NCBI GenBank assembly: GCA_030066015.1
Contig: JASJCL010000004.1
Location: 62,001 to 126,000, forward strand
Reading direction: 5' to 3'
Origin: Desulfosarcinaceae bacterium
GTDB taxonomy: Bacteria; Desulfobacterota; Desulfobacteria; Desulfobacterales; Desulfosarcinaceae
DNA length: 64,000 nt
Each line of letters begins with the position of its first letter. The stretch's first letter is position 1. The position numbers and the translations under genes were made by a program. Positions 35,363-44,386 of this stretch are shown here, piece after piece. The notes below the pieces were generated by a model that did not search any database, was not told where the DNA came from, and saw only the letters and a list, made by a program, of their open reading frames with translations.

Positions 35363-36394
35363 CTAGGAAGCTTTTTTTAGGGGTACGAGCAACCGCCCTT
35401 CCGGCGGATCGCTCTGCCAGCGGGCCTCGTCGGTAAAGAACCGCTCCGTGACGGCCTTGAGTTGATCCGGGTATCGCGTTTTGTGGATGCGTTTAATCAC
35501 CTGGTAGCCATTGGCAAAGGGTCGGCCGAAATATTGCCACAGGCCTTTCATGCGCTGCACCAGGTGGGACGGACCGGACAGAACGGCGGCATAGCGCGCC
35601 ATCAGCAGGTTGTGAAAGTGGTGGAAACGCACGACCCGGTCCTCCTCAGTCAGCACCGCTCCGGCGATCTCTTCAGCCATAAAGGGATTGGCGATGAGAC
35701 CACGGCCCAGCATCCAACCGCTGACGCCGGGAAAGCGCTTCGCCAATTTGGTGAAGGTCGCCAGTGAATCGATATCGCCGTTATATACAACAGGGTGCCG
35801 ACTCAGTGCAAAGCATTCTCCGAACCGGTCGCGGTCTGCCCGACCGGTGTACATCTGGACGCCGGTGCGGGGATGGATGATCACCTCCCTCAGCGGAAAT
35901 GTGTTGAATAGGGGAAGGAGCGCGTCGATCTCGTTGTCGGAAAAACGCCCCAGACGGGTCTTGATGGAGAGACGGGCCCCCATCGCAGGTATCACTGCAT
36001 GGAGAAAGGTGGCGATTCGATCAGCGTACGGCAGCAATCCCGAACCGCGTCCCTTCTTGGCCACCATCGGGTAGGGGCAGCCCAGGTTCCAGTTGACGGT
36101 GTCGTAGCCAAGGTCGAAAAGGGCCCGGGCCATCGTCACGAACTCTTCGGGATCCTTGCCCAGTATTTGCGGGATCACCGGCAAGTGGGCATTGCGTTCG
36201 GGCAGCATGTCCCGGAGCAGTTTGGGTTTCACTTTGGACCCGCGCACCGTGGAGATGAAGGGGGCCACGGCGTGGGCGACCCCATCGAAGCACTCGGCGA
36301 AGGTGGTGCGGAAGATGGCGTCAGTGACCCCCCTGAGGGGGGCCAGAATCAGGGGCTGCCGCCCGAGGTCGTCCTTGGATGGGACCGCTTTCAT
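35363..36394 (-). CDS. tRNA-dihydrouridine synthase
   Basis: FMN-dependent enzyme that reduces uridine in tRNA. The sequence shows LILAPLRGVTDAIFRTTFAE at the N-terminus, VNWNLGCPYPMVAKKGRGSG with the catalytic Cys, ARLSIKTRLGRF, EVIIHPRTGVQMYTGRADRD, and VVYNGDIDSLATFTKLA with the FMN-phosphate site, then GWMLGRGLIANPFM. Which Dus class it belongs to cannot be fixed by eye; DusC/DusA-like is possible. The start at MKAVPSKDDL overlaps the radical SAM gene stop by four bases (ATGA), indicating coupling. 343 residues. Confidence 0.92.
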   Translation of the reverse strand: MKAVPSKDDLGRQPLILAPLRGVTDAIFRTTFAECFDGVAHAVAPFISTVRGSKVKPKLLRDMLPERNAHLPVIPQILGKDPEEFVTMARALFDLGYDTVNWNLGCPYPMVAKKGRGSGLLPYADRIATFLHAVIPAMGARLSIKTRLGRFSDNEIDALLPLFNTFPLREVIIHPRTGVQMYTGRADRDRFGECFALSRHPVVYNGDIDSLATFTKLAKRFPGVSGWMLGRGLIANPFMAEEIAGAVLTEEDRVVRFHHFHNLLMARYAAVLSGPSHLVQRMKGLWQYFGRPFANGYQVIKRIHKTRYPDQLKAVTERFFTDEARWQSDPPEGRLLVPLKKAS

Positions 36395-38325
36395 GGGATG
36401 CTGCACGCCCCCTCACCTGCCCAGCGTCGCCAACTCAGCGGGGGGGCCAGGCTGAGATAGCGATCCCCTTCGGCGAACATGAGGCCCTTGTCGCGCATCA
36501 TCTGGAGAAATCCGCGCAGCTCCGCCTCCGCCACTTTGTCGAAAAGGGCCCGAAGACGGCCGATGGACCTGGGCTGCTGGCAGAATTGATAGATGGCGCG
36601 TGAGGTTCCGGTGAGCCGGTGCTTGATCGGGCGGCCCGTTTCGCGGTGTTGGACGATCAGCGCAAATCCGCCCCCGTCGCGCAGATAGAGGGCTGGCGTA
36701 TCGGTCTCCGCAGGACGCATACGGGCATAGGCGCGCTCCCACTCGGTCACCTTGCGCACCACCGGTCGCCAGCGCTTGTACTGACGGAGTCGGTCACCGC
36801 GGTACCCGTGAATCATAAAGGTCAACCGTTGGGCCACACTGGCGGGGAAGTGCTTCGCCAGGTGGGGGTGGGGCCAAACCGCCCGAATCCCATACGTCTT
36901 GGGATCGCGCCAGACTGGGCTGTCCAGTCCCAGCCAGAAGCTCACGCATTTCAGTGGTCGAAAGGGCATTGCCAGATCGATGGCCGCCACGGTGGCCGCC
37001 ACCTCCTCGGCGGTGCTGCCGGGGAAGTGGAGAATGAGGTTGGCGCTGTTGATGAGCCCCAGGGCCTCACAGCACTTCATGAGGTGAAGGTTGTCGAGGG
37101 CCGTGGTCCCCTTGCCCAATCGCTTGAGCAGGGAGGTGCTGAGGGCTTCAATGCCCACTTGAAGTCGCACCGCTCCGGCCCGCCGCAAGGCGGCCAGGTC
37201 TTCGCGACGGGTGGTGGCGCGCACTTCGGCAAACAGGCGCAGATCCTTGCCCAAACCGGCGATGGCCTCGCTGAGTGGTCCGACACCCTCCCGGGGGAGA
37301 ACATTGTCCACGAAGGCCACCGACAGGGTTTCATGCTTGTTGGTGAGATGATCCACCTCCGCCGCCACCCGTTTGGTGCTTTTCACGCGGTAGCCCTGCC
37401 ACTGCAGGTTGAGGTTGCAGAAGGCGCATCCCCGGGAGCGACCCGCACTCAGGGGTTTTTGCCACCAGCAGCCCCGGGAGCCCTCCACCGGCAGAACCGC
37501 AAAAAAACGTTTGTCCGGCGCCAGCTGCGACAGCTTTTCGAAATAGGCGTCATACTCCGGAGGGGGCAGGCGATCGAGCGAGGGCACCTGATGGACACCG
37601 GGCAGGGCGTTCAGGATGGCGTGACGGTTCGTGACGCCCATGTGAAGGGGCAGGCTGGCCAGGGACTTGCCGGCGCGTAGGTGGGTGACGATGTGGTTCA
37701 GGGGCCGCTCCCCCTCGCCACTGACCACCAGGTCGATCTGCGGAAAGGCCTGGGTGAGGCCCACCGCGCCGTGGTGGGGCATGGCGGCCCCGCCGACAAC
37801 GATGGGCAGATCGGGGTGTTCGGCCTTGAGGCGAGTGATCAGATAGAGCGTGGCGGTGAACTGGCACAGGCCCACACTGAAGCCCGCCAGGAGACAGCGC
37901 TGCCAGTCGGTCGACTGGAGGAATCGGTCGGTGACCGCTTGGACCTCTGCCAGTAAGGCCTTGAAGGGAATTCTGCCCAATTCACTGCGGTGACCGGCCA
38001 GACGACGGAAACGAGCGTGGATACGGGACCGCCGCTCGGGATAGAGCAGTGCCGCATAGACAGCCTCGGCCAGAAACATGCGCTCCGATATGGCTTGATA
38101 GCGGCTGTATCCCAGGTGGGCGGCCACAGAGAGGTGAAGATGGTGAACCTGCAAGGGAATATCTGGGGCTTGCTGTCGCAGGTATGCGCTCAGAGCGCCG
38201 ATCTGTATGGAGGGGCGGTTGTATAGCGCCCATGGAGCGGCGATGAGCAACACCGGCCGCGCATCGGCCCGCAAGCGTTTCGCCTGCGCGGGTGTCCTGG
38301 TCGATGTCGTTTTCTTGGCGTTCAC
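36391..38325 (-). CDS. Radical SAM/B12-binding protein, RiPP C-methyltransferase type
   Basis: B12-dependent radical SAM protein that resembles the RiPP-maturation C-methyltransferase family (TIGR03975, rSAM_ocin_1). The N-terminal cobalamin-binding-like domain (residues about 20-220) begins PVLLIAAPWALYNRPSIQIG. The radical SAM core carries VEGSRGCWWQK (about 283) and RGCAFCNLNLQWQGYRVKST (about 298). The cluster cysteines are thus C-x13-C-x2-C; I recall the family as having a shorter gap after GCWW. The C-terminal about 150 residues form the extra family domain. It starts at a GTG with only a weak GGTGAAG site. It is coupled to dus; no precursor peptide was found nearby. 644 residues. Confidence 0.7.
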   Translation of the reverse strand: MNAKKTTSTRTPAQAKRLRADARPVLLIAAPWALYNRPSIQIGALSAYLRQQAPDIPLQVHHLHLSVAAHLGYSRYQAISERMFLAEAVYAALLYPERRSRIHARFRRLAGHRSELGRIPFKALLAEVQAVTDRFLQSTDWQRCLLAGFSVGLCQFTATLYLITRLKAEHPDLPIVVGGAAMPHHGAVGLTQAFPQIDLVVSGEGERPLNHIVTHLRAGKSLASLPLHMGVTNRHAILNALPGVHQVPSLDRLPPPEYDAYFEKLSQLAPDKRFFAVLPVEGSRGCWWQKPLSAGRSRGCAFCNLNLQWQGYRVKSTKRVAAEVDHLTNKHETLSVAFVDNVLPREGVGPLSEAIAGLGKDLRLFAEVRATTRREDLAALRRAGAVRLQVGIEALSTSLLKRLGKGTTALDNLHLMKCCEALGLINSANLILHFPGSTAEEVAATVAAIDLAMPFRPLKCVSFWLGLDSPVWRDPKTYGIRAVWPHPHLAKHFPASVAQRLTFMIHGYRGDRLRQYKRWRPVVRKVTEWERAYARMRPAETDTPALYLRDGGGFALIVQHRETGRPIKHRLTGTSRAIYQFCQQPRSIGRLRALFDKVAEAELRGFLQMMRDKGLMFAEGDRYLSLAPPLSWRRWAGEGACSIP

Positions 38326-38408
38326 GCTTCACCGCATTTATTGGGATATATATAAAGTAGATAGCGCAGTATACCTGGCCGTCGGCGAAAAGCCAAGCAT
38401 CGCCGCGG

Positions 38409-39539
38409 TCAGCTCAGTCGGTGGCGGGCCAGATACGCCCGAAAGGCGGACAGCCCCGCATCGAGATTGGCGCGGCCGAAACCGATGCGGAAGCGGTCCC
38501 GCGGTGTGGCGAGCAGTTCGGAGTGATAGACCTTGGGCGGCAACAGCAGTACCCCAGCGTCAACCACCAGATCCTCGCAAAACTGATCGGCGGTGCCCGG
38601 CCCGGTATACCGCGGATAGGCCACACAGCCGCCCTCCCCGGGCTGCCACTCGAACAGGTGGGGATAGTCGGCGAAAAAGCGGTCCAGCAGTGCCAGATTG
38701 GCTGCCACACGGGTACGATTATGATGCAGGATCCGTTGACGCGCCTTGAGGGCGATGAGGGCCAGCCATTCACTGGGACCGGCGTTGCATATGGACAGAT
38801 AGTGCTTGTAGCGCTCCATGCGCTGCAAAATAGCGTGGTCCTTGGTCATGATCCAGCCGATGCGCAGACCCGGCAGTCCGTAGGCCTTCGACATGACGCC
38901 CAGGGAGAGGGCGCGCTCGTATAGATCCGCCGCCTGGGGCAGTCGCCGGTCGGCGTCCCGCTCGATGCCGCGATAGACCTCGTCGCTGAAGAGGTAGATC
39001 CCATGAAGGCGGCAGAGCGCCACGAGGGACTCGAAACGATCCCTCGCCAACACGGCGCCCGTGGGGTTGTTGGGGAAGTTGATCGAAATCAAGCGGGTGT
39101 TGGGGCGAATGGCGGCACGGACCTGGTCCACGTCAAGGGACCAGCCATCCCTGGGATCCAGCGCCACACCGGTAACGGCGCAGATGGAGAGGGGGATCGT
39201 CTCGGCCGCCTGGTAGTTGGGGACCACCACAATGGCGTGCGCGTGGTCGTCCAGGAGAACCCGCATGGCGGCATAGATCCCCTCCTCGGCGCCGGCGAAA
39301 CAGAGGATATCCTCCGGGTTCGCGGTCTCGTAAGTGGCGGCGATTTCACGTCGCAGGTCCGGCAGGCCGTAAGTCTCCGAATAGCCCAGCCACAATTTGT
39401 CGAAGGCTTTCCGGTCGGCCGGCTCGGCCAGAGTGAGGAGCTGGGACAATGACATGCTCTCCATGTCCGACGCCGTCAGATGGTGGCGGGCGGTGAACTC
39501 CCACTTGGAGAGATAGGTCTCCAGGGCGAAATCGCGCAT
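38409..39539 (-). CDS. Fold-type I PLP aminotransferase (class I/II)
   Basis: Predicted aminotransferase of unknown substrate. The family landmarks are GLPDLRREIAATYETANPED, ISINFPNNPTGAVL, YLFSDEVYRGIERDA, and the PLP-lysine region GVMSKAYGLPGLRIGW. The start is the ATG of MRDFALETYL (GGAAAGGGG nine bases upstream). A much longer frame on the same strand runs through to 40352 but overlaps the CAP-domain gene and has no similarity. 376 residues. It lies 83 bases upstream of the radical SAM gene on the same strand; that gap is AT-rich and may hold a separate promoter. The divergent neighbour is the CAP-domain gene. Confidence 0.85.
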   Translation of the reverse strand: MRDFALETYLSKWEFTARHHLTASDMESMSLSQLLTLAEPADRKAFDKLWLGYSETYGLPDLRREIAATYETANPEDILCFAGAEEGIYAAMRVLLDDHAHAIVVVPNYQAAETIPLSICAVTGVALDPRDGWSLDVDQVRAAIRPNTRLISINFPNNPTGAVLARDRFESLVALCRLHGIYLFSDEVYRGIERDADRRLPQAADLYERALSLGVMSKAYGLPGLRIGWIMTKDHAILQRMERYKHYLSICNAGPSEWLALIALKARQRILHHNRTRVAANLALLDRFFADYPHLFEWQPGEGGCVAYPRYTGPGTADQFCEDLVVDAGVLLLPPKVYHSELLATPRDRFRIGFGRANLDAGLSAFRAYLARHRLS

Positions 39540-39746
39540 ACGGGCCCCTTTCCGGGCAACAATTTCCCAATACAAATGTGCACATATCGTGCTTTCGGAT
39601 CCATGGCAACGGCGGTGGATCGATGCGGAGTGTCGCCGAAGTGCTGAATTTGTCATGGCATTGTACCTGCATAGGAAATGACCGATGGCAACCGCTGGGC
39701 GCCCTAGCGGCGTATCTTCCCCCACTCGTTTGACAAAGGAATGCCT

Positions 39747-40826
39747 GTGCGAAACACGCTGATTGCCCTGATATGTATGGCGCTGATGCTCCTCTCCGGC
39801 CGACCGGCGGGAGCGGATCTTTTCTGGAAACCCGCCGATGCAGATGCCATTCAATTGCCGCCGGCCAATCCATCCCTCGTCAACCGTCAGCGGGCGGTCC
39901 GCATCGATTGGCATGCCTTTGCGGCAGTCCCGAACGCGGAAATTCGGCTGAATCTGTTCCCAGATGTCGTTTTGACGGCGGTCTGCGTCGGGATCGAGGA
40001 TGGCCCCGGAAACCGTCGGATCTGGCATGGAAGAGCGGCCGGCGAGACCCAGGGCCCCATCCATTTGGTGGTGGATCGCGAGCAGATCGCCACCACCATC
40101 TCCCTCCCAGGGGTGACATATAAGGTGAGGCCCATGGCCGAAAATTGGCACGTCGTACGGGAGATTCAGGCGGCGGGGGCCGGGCCCCCGCTCTGGGCGG
40201 CCGCCGCCACCGACGACGAGCGGTCGGTGTGGACCCTCACCAATCAGGAACGCATGGAACACAACCTGCCGGGCCTCAGCCTCAACGGTGATCTCGTGGC
40301 GTCCGCCCGTGCCCACAGCGCCGATATGGCCGATTTGAACTACTTCAACCACAGTTCACAGGATGGACGCTCACCAGGCGACCGCATCGCCGACGCCGGC
40401 TATGAGGCCTGGAGTTGGGGGGAGAACATCGCCGCCGGGTACGCCACACCCCAGGCAGTGGTGGACGGGTGGATGAACAGCGCTGGTCATCGTGCCAACA
40501 TCCTGAACGACGGCTACTGCGACATTGGCGTGGGCTACGCCTATGGGGAGAGCAGCGCCTATGGTCACTACTGGACCCAGAATTTCGGCCGTCAGGCAGG
40601 CGTGTCAACCTGTCCGGCGGCGAGCGACGACAGCGGCGAGGGCGGGAGCGACGAGGGTGGCCAAGAGGACACCGGTGGCGGTGCCGATGACGATGGCGGC
40701 GCCAATGACGATGGCGGTGCCAATGACGGTGGCGGCGCCAACGACGATGGCGGTGCCAATGACGGTGGCGGCGACAGCGGCGGGGGCTGTTTCATCGATG
40801 GACTCAGGCCGCTTTCACACCGGTGA
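39747..40826 (+). CDS. Secreted CAP (SCP/YkwD)-domain protein
   Basis: Probable exported protein with a CAP domain. The signal peptide is LIALICMALMLLSGRPAGA. Residues about 28-150 form an unidentified beta-rich domain. The CAP domain spans about 155-290: LTNQERMEHNLPGLSLNGDL, HSADMADLNYFNHSSQDGRS, SWGENIAAGYATPQAVVDGW, MNSAGHRANILNDGYCDIGV. An acidic Gly/Asp/Asn linker of hexapeptide repeats follows, ending SGGGCFIDGLRPLSHR. I prefer a GTG start at 39747 because AAGGA is seven bases upstream, whereas the ATG two codons earlier touches it. Function is unknown. Confidence 0.8.
   Translation: MRNTLIALICMALMLLSGRPAGADLFWKPADADAIQLPPANPSLVNRQRAVRIDWHAFAAVPNAEIRLNLFPDVVLTAVCVGIEDGPGNRRIWHGRAAGETQGPIHLVVDREQIATTISLPGVTYKVRPMAENWHVVREIQAAGAGPPLWAAAATDDERSVWTLTNQERMEHNLPGLSLNGDLVASARAHSADMADLNYFNHSSQDGRSPGDRIADAGYEAWSWGENIAAGYATPQAVVDGWMNSAGHRANILNDGYCDIGVGYAYGESSAYGHYWTQNFGRQAGVSTCPAASDDSGEGGSDEGGQEDTGGGADDDGGANDDGGANDGGGANDDGGANDGGGDSGGGCFIDGLRPLSHR
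40677..40766 (+). repeat. Five tandem 18-bp repeats in CAP-domain gene
   Basis: Five in-frame units of GGCGGYGCCRAYGACGRT encode GGADDD, GGANDD, GGANDG, GGANDD and GGANDG. Alternating GAT/GGT endings suggest duplication of a 36-bp pair. Confidence 0.9.
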
Positions 40827-40861
40827 AGGCATGCTGTGGTCCGGCGCCCACCCCACGATGT

Positions 40862-41494
40862 TCAGCGGTCCAGCCCCAGTTTGATCCCGAAAAAGAGCAG
40901 CAGCGCCCCGACGGTGCCATCGATGGTGCGCCGCACCGGCGGACTCTGGAGCATCGTCCGGGCGCGCTCCACCAGGGCGGCCAAAGCGCATTGCCAAACC
41001 ATGGCGATGAGAAAGTGCAGTCCTGCCAGAATCAGCGACTGCTGGAGGGCGGGCAAACGGGGGTCAATGAACTGGGGCAAGAAGGCCATGTAGAACACAA
41101 CGGCCTTTGGATTGAGCACGTTGCAGAAGAACCCCTCCTGCAGAGAGCGGCGCGGTGAGAAGGGGCGCCGGGCGTCCCCGTCACCGACAAGGGCAACAGC
41201 GGCCCGACGACCGGCTGCGCTTCGCAAACTCACAATCCCCAACCAAGCCAGATAGGCCGCTCCGGCCAGTTTCAGCATTCGAAACGCCCAAGCCGACTGC
41301 AGCAGAATTACCGAAATCCCTACGGCCGACACCGTGGCGTGCACGAATAGGCCGCAGCAGATCCCCAGACTGGTGGCGGCGCCGTCCCCCCAACCGCCCC
41401 GCGTGGTGTTGCGTATCACCAGCACGGTGTCCACTCCGGGAGAGATGGTGAGCAATGTTATCGCAATTAAAAATGTTAACGATATTGAGGTCAT
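40862..41494 (-). CDS. LysE/RhtB-family amino-acid exporter
   Basis: Six-helix inner-membrane exporter of amino acids or their derivatives. The signature ITLLTISPGVDTVLVIRNTT is at residues about 12-31, followed by GAATSLGICCGLFVHATVSA. The conserved GFFCNVLNPKAVVFYMAFLP occurs in the second half. The 210-residue length is typical. It is convergent with the CAP-domain gene. Substrate not predictable. Confidence 0.88.
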   Translation of the reverse strand: MTSISLTFLIAITLLTISPGVDTVLVIRNTTRGGWGDGAATSLGICCGLFVHATVSAVGISVILLQSAWAFRMLKLAGAAYLAWLGIVSLRSAAGRRAAVALVGDGDARRPFSPRRSLQEGFFCNVLNPKAVVFYMAFLPQFIDPRLPALQQSLILAGLHFLIAMVWQCALAALVERARTMLQSPPVRRTIDGTVGALLLFFGIKLGLDR

Positions 41495-41551
41495 GGGTCA
41501 ATATTCTGCATCTATTGGATGATATTGTGATCTTCGCGTAGATCACCGATT

Positions 41552-42655
41552 TCAGGCAGTCGGCTTGGGCCTGGGCTGATACCACTCTTCAAACAACGAT
41601 GTCCGCAGTTGGATCATCTCGATGGCCTGTCGGCTGCAGCCGGCAGCGCAGACACCGCAGCCGCGGCACCGGCTGCGGTCCAGCAGGCCCGTCGGCGGTC
41701 GATCCGGGTCACTGCCGGTGTGAATCTCGATCGCGCCGAAGGGACACCGCTGCGCACATCGGCCGCAGAAGTTGCAGGCCTGGGGATCCAATCGGGCGCA
41801 GTAGCGGCTGATGGGCCAGTGGCCAGCGGCCTGCTCCCGCTCAGCCAGTCGGTGGGGAAAGCAGCAATCATGGCAGCAATTGCAGATCGCCCCCCGCGGC
41901 CGGCCGTCGGCGTCCAGGCCCAGCTCGGCGCTGTGCATGAGGCCCTTGCGGCTGGCCTCGGTGAGGATGGCGCGGCCCCGTGCCTTGGAGATTTCCCAAC
42001 CGATGCCGCGCACGTTTTCGAATCGCAGGCAGTTCATTCGCGGCTTTCGGCAACCTGCCCACATGCTGCGACAATTACAGGGCCACAGGTAGAGATGGGG
42101 AACCCGCTCGATGAGCGCTTGGGCTTCATGCAACAGCACGTACTCGGGGATCACCTGGCGGGGATCGCGCGGCTTGCCAGCCCGGAGGTCGCTTACCACC
42201 CGTCGGTGGTCCTCGACGTAGGCGGCAAGCTCCCAGTGGTTGAGCTGCCAGCGCACCGCATCGGGGATATCCTGCCACCCTTCAAATAACGCCCAGTAGT
42301 CAAATCTAATATGAAAATCAGATGGTTGTAACTCGTTTCTTGAAGTGTTACTGAGGACACCGCGCACCACCGCCCGGCGGATCAGGTCGTGGGCCTCGGT
42401 CTGGGTAGACACCAGCTCGGCGGCCACCATCTGCTTGGCAAGCTGTGCAGGGGACACGCCGCCTGCCCCGCACCAGCCCAGCATCAGCAGTTCGGCGGGC
42501 TCATAAAAGCGATGCACCCAGAGGGCGACGAAATCCGGCATATCACAAAGGGATATCGCCAGATCCGCACCGCCATCGGGAGGAATCACTGGAAGTGTAG
42601 GGGCCATCGCATGCTTTGTCTCAATCTTAGGGTGACCGGCCAGGCGAGGCAGCAT
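41552..42655 (-). CDS. 4Fe-4S dicluster ferredoxin-type protein
   Basis: Predicted electron-transfer or Fe-S protein. An N-terminal region of about 185 residues has no visible cluster motif. It is followed by CNCRSMWAGCRKPRMNCLRF and AICNCCHDCCFPHRLAE, then two ferredoxin motifs: CNFCGRCAQRCPFGAIEI and CRGCGVCAAGCSRQAIEM (residues about 300-350). The start at the second codon of the frame overlaps the hutH stop (TGATG), implying translational coupling; an ATG 16 codons further in is the alternative. 367 residues. The pattern resembles a family of ferredoxin-domain proteins with N-terminal cysteine clusters, whose function I do not know. Confidence 0.75.
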   Translation of the reverse strand: MLPRLAGHPKIETKHAMAPTLPVIPPDGGADLAISLCDMPDFVALWVHRFYEPAELLMLGWCGAGGVSPAQLAKQMVAAELVSTQTEAHDLIRRAVVRGVLSNTSRNELQPSDFHIRFDYWALFEGWQDIPDAVRWQLNHWELAAYVEDHRRVVSDLRAGKPRDPRQVIPEYVLLHEAQALIERVPHLYLWPCNCRSMWAGCRKPRMNCLRFENVRGIGWEISKARGRAILTEASRKGLMHSAELGLDADGRPRGAICNCCHDCCFPHRLAEREQAAGHWPISRYCARLDPQACNFCGRCAQRCPFGAIEIHTGSDPDRPPTGLLDRSRCRGCGVCAAGCSRQAIEMIQLRTSLFEEWYQPRPKPTA

Positions 42656-44196
42656 CACAGTCGTAGCTCGCCAACCTCCTTTTCCACCTCCGCCACGATG
42701 GCGCCGCTGCGCATCACCGATACCATGGTTTCAATGTCCCTGTACAGATCGCGGTCGCCCTTCATGAAGGGCACGTGGCGACGGATGATGCGGTAGGCGG
42801 CGTGGGATCCCTTGCCGGCCCGCAACGGCTTGGGCTGACTGAGAAGGTCGCAGGCCTGTGCCGCGCAAAGCAGCTCGATGGCCACCACATGGAGGACGTT
42901 GTCCATTATTTCCCTGGCTTGACGGATGGCGATGGTGCCCATACTCACATGGTCCTCTTTGTTGGCCGACGTGGGGATGGAGTCCACACAGGCCGGGTGG
43001 GCCAGGACTTTGTTTTCCGATACAAGGGCGGCAGCGGTATACTGGGCGATCATGAGCCCGGAGTTGAGGCCCTCCTCCAAGACCAGAAATGGGGGCAGAT
43101 CGCTGAGCTGGGGATTGACCAGCCGCTCGATGCGCCGCTCCGACACCGACCCCAGTTCGGCCAGTCCCATGCTGAGGTAGTCGGCCGCCATGGCCACCGG
43201 CTGACCGTGGAAATTGCCCCCCAGACGCACCTCCTCGGAGTCGCTGAAGATAAGGGGGTTGGTGGTGGTGGCGTTGATCTCGATGTCGACCACCCGCCCG
43301 ATGTGGGCCACGGCCTCCTTGCTGGCCCCGTGAATTTGGGGGGAACAGCGCAGGGTGTAGGCATCTTGCACCCGCGCACAGCCGGCGTGGGAAGCGATCA
43401 GCTCACTTTCGGCCGTCAGGCGCCGCATGTTGTCTGCAGTGGCGATCTGCCCGGGATGCGGCCGCACGGCGTGGATGCGGGCATCGAACTCACTCTGGCT
43501 ACCCATGAGAACTTCGAGGCTCAGGGCGCAGGCGATGTCGGTGAGTTTCGAGAGGGCCCTGGCGTCATGAACCGCTAAGGCGGCAATGGCCGTCATCACC
43601 TGGGTGCCGTTGATCAGGGCCAGGCCTTCGCCCGACGCCAGCTCCAGCGGCGCCAGGCCGAGGCGCTCGAGGACGTGGCTACCGGGCAGGCGTTGTCCTT
43701 TGAAGTTGGCCTCGCCACGGCCGATGAGGACCAGTGCCAGGTGGGCCATTGGCGCAAGATCACCGCTGGCGCCCACCGAGCCTTTCGCCGGAACGATGGG
43801 GGCCACCCCTTCGTTGAGAAAAGTTGCCAGATAGCGGAGGGTTTCCAGCCGAATGGCCGAATGCCCCATGGCCAGATCGTGAACCCGGAGCGCCATGACC
43901 GCGCGAACGACCTCGTCGGGCAGGGGCTCGCCCACCCCGGCGGCGTGGCTCATCAGAATGTTCTCCTGGAGGCGGCGGGTGTCCTCCACGGGTATGGTCT
44001 TGTCACACAGCGCCCCGAAACCGGTGGTAACGCCGTAGAGGACTTTTCGCTCCCGTACCCACCGGTCCACCAGTTGTCCCGTTCGCATCACCCGCTCGGC
44101 GCCCCTTTCGGAGATTGCCACAGCGGTGCCCTCCCGCGCGATGGTCACCAGGTTCTCGACGGAAAGTTTCTCCTTGTCCAGATAGATGGGCAGCAT
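42655..44196 (-). CDS. hutH: Histidine ammonia-lyase-like MIO enzyme
   Basis: Lyase that removes ammonia from an aromatic amino acid, most likely histidine to urocanate. The MIO-forming triad Ala-Ser-Gly lies at residues 142-144 in GSVGASGDLAPMAHLAL. YGVTTGFGALCDKTI provides the catalytic Tyr, and NILMSHAAGVGEPL carries the Ser-His pair typical of histidine rather than tyrosine lyases. The GGNFHGQPVAMAADY block is also present. The start MLPIYLDKEKL has AAGGAGGAAAG directly upstream. 513 residues. No other hut genes are in the window; a ferredoxin-type gene follows, overlapping by one base. Confidence 0.9.
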   Translation of the reverse strand: MLPIYLDKEKLSVENLVTIAREGTAVAISERGAERVMRTGQLVDRWVRERKVLYGVTTGFGALCDKTIPVEDTRRLQENILMSHAAGVGEPLPDEVVRAVMALRVHDLAMGHSAIRLETLRYLATFLNEGVAPIVPAKGSVGASGDLAPMAHLALVLIGRGEANFKGQRLPGSHVLERLGLAPLELASGEGLALINGTQVMTAIAALAVHDARALSKLTDIACALSLEVLMGSQSEFDARIHAVRPHPGQIATADNMRRLTAESELIASHAGCARVQDAYTLRCSPQIHGASKEAVAHIGRVVDIEINATTTNPLIFSDSEEVRLGGNFHGQPVAMAADYLSMGLAELGSVSERRIERLVNPQLSDLPPFLVLEEGLNSGLMIAQYTAAALVSENKVLAHPACVDSIPTSANKEDHVSMGTIAIRQAREIMDNVLHVVAIELLCAAQACDLLSQPKPLRAGKGSHAAYRIIRRHVPFMKGDRDLYRDIETMVSVMRSGAIVAEVEKEVGELRL

Positions 44197-44241
44197 CTTT
44201 CCTCCTTGACTTGGCATTGACGCAGCACTCCTGCTAGCAAC

Positions 44242-44270
44242 AGAATGATCCTCCCCCGCTGACCTGTCAA
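44242..44270 (-). promoter_or_regulatory. Candidate promoter for hutH
   Basis: On the minus strand, TTGACA (44270-44265), 17 bases, then CATTCT (44247-44242). The -35 is perfect but the -10 is weak. It lies about 45 bases upstream of the hutH ATG. Confidence 0.4.
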
Positions 44271-44386
44271 TCGCAATTGTCCTTGTCGGCCGTGCACTTG
44301 ACACGCCGAATCCCGCATGGAAATAAACGAAAAAACCATTGGATTATGGTAGCATAGGTTTTCATACCGAGAATCGGAGGTACATC

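Noticed and set aside
39540-40352. N-terminal extension of the aminotransferase frame
   Set aside because: It overlaps the CAP-domain gene on the other strand, has no similarity, and the aminotransferase fold begins at 39539 behind a GGAAAGGGG site.
44298-44326. TTGACA followed by AAATAA as a promoter for the glycerate kinase gene
   Set aside because: The -10 has only two matches to consensus, so no promoter was called.
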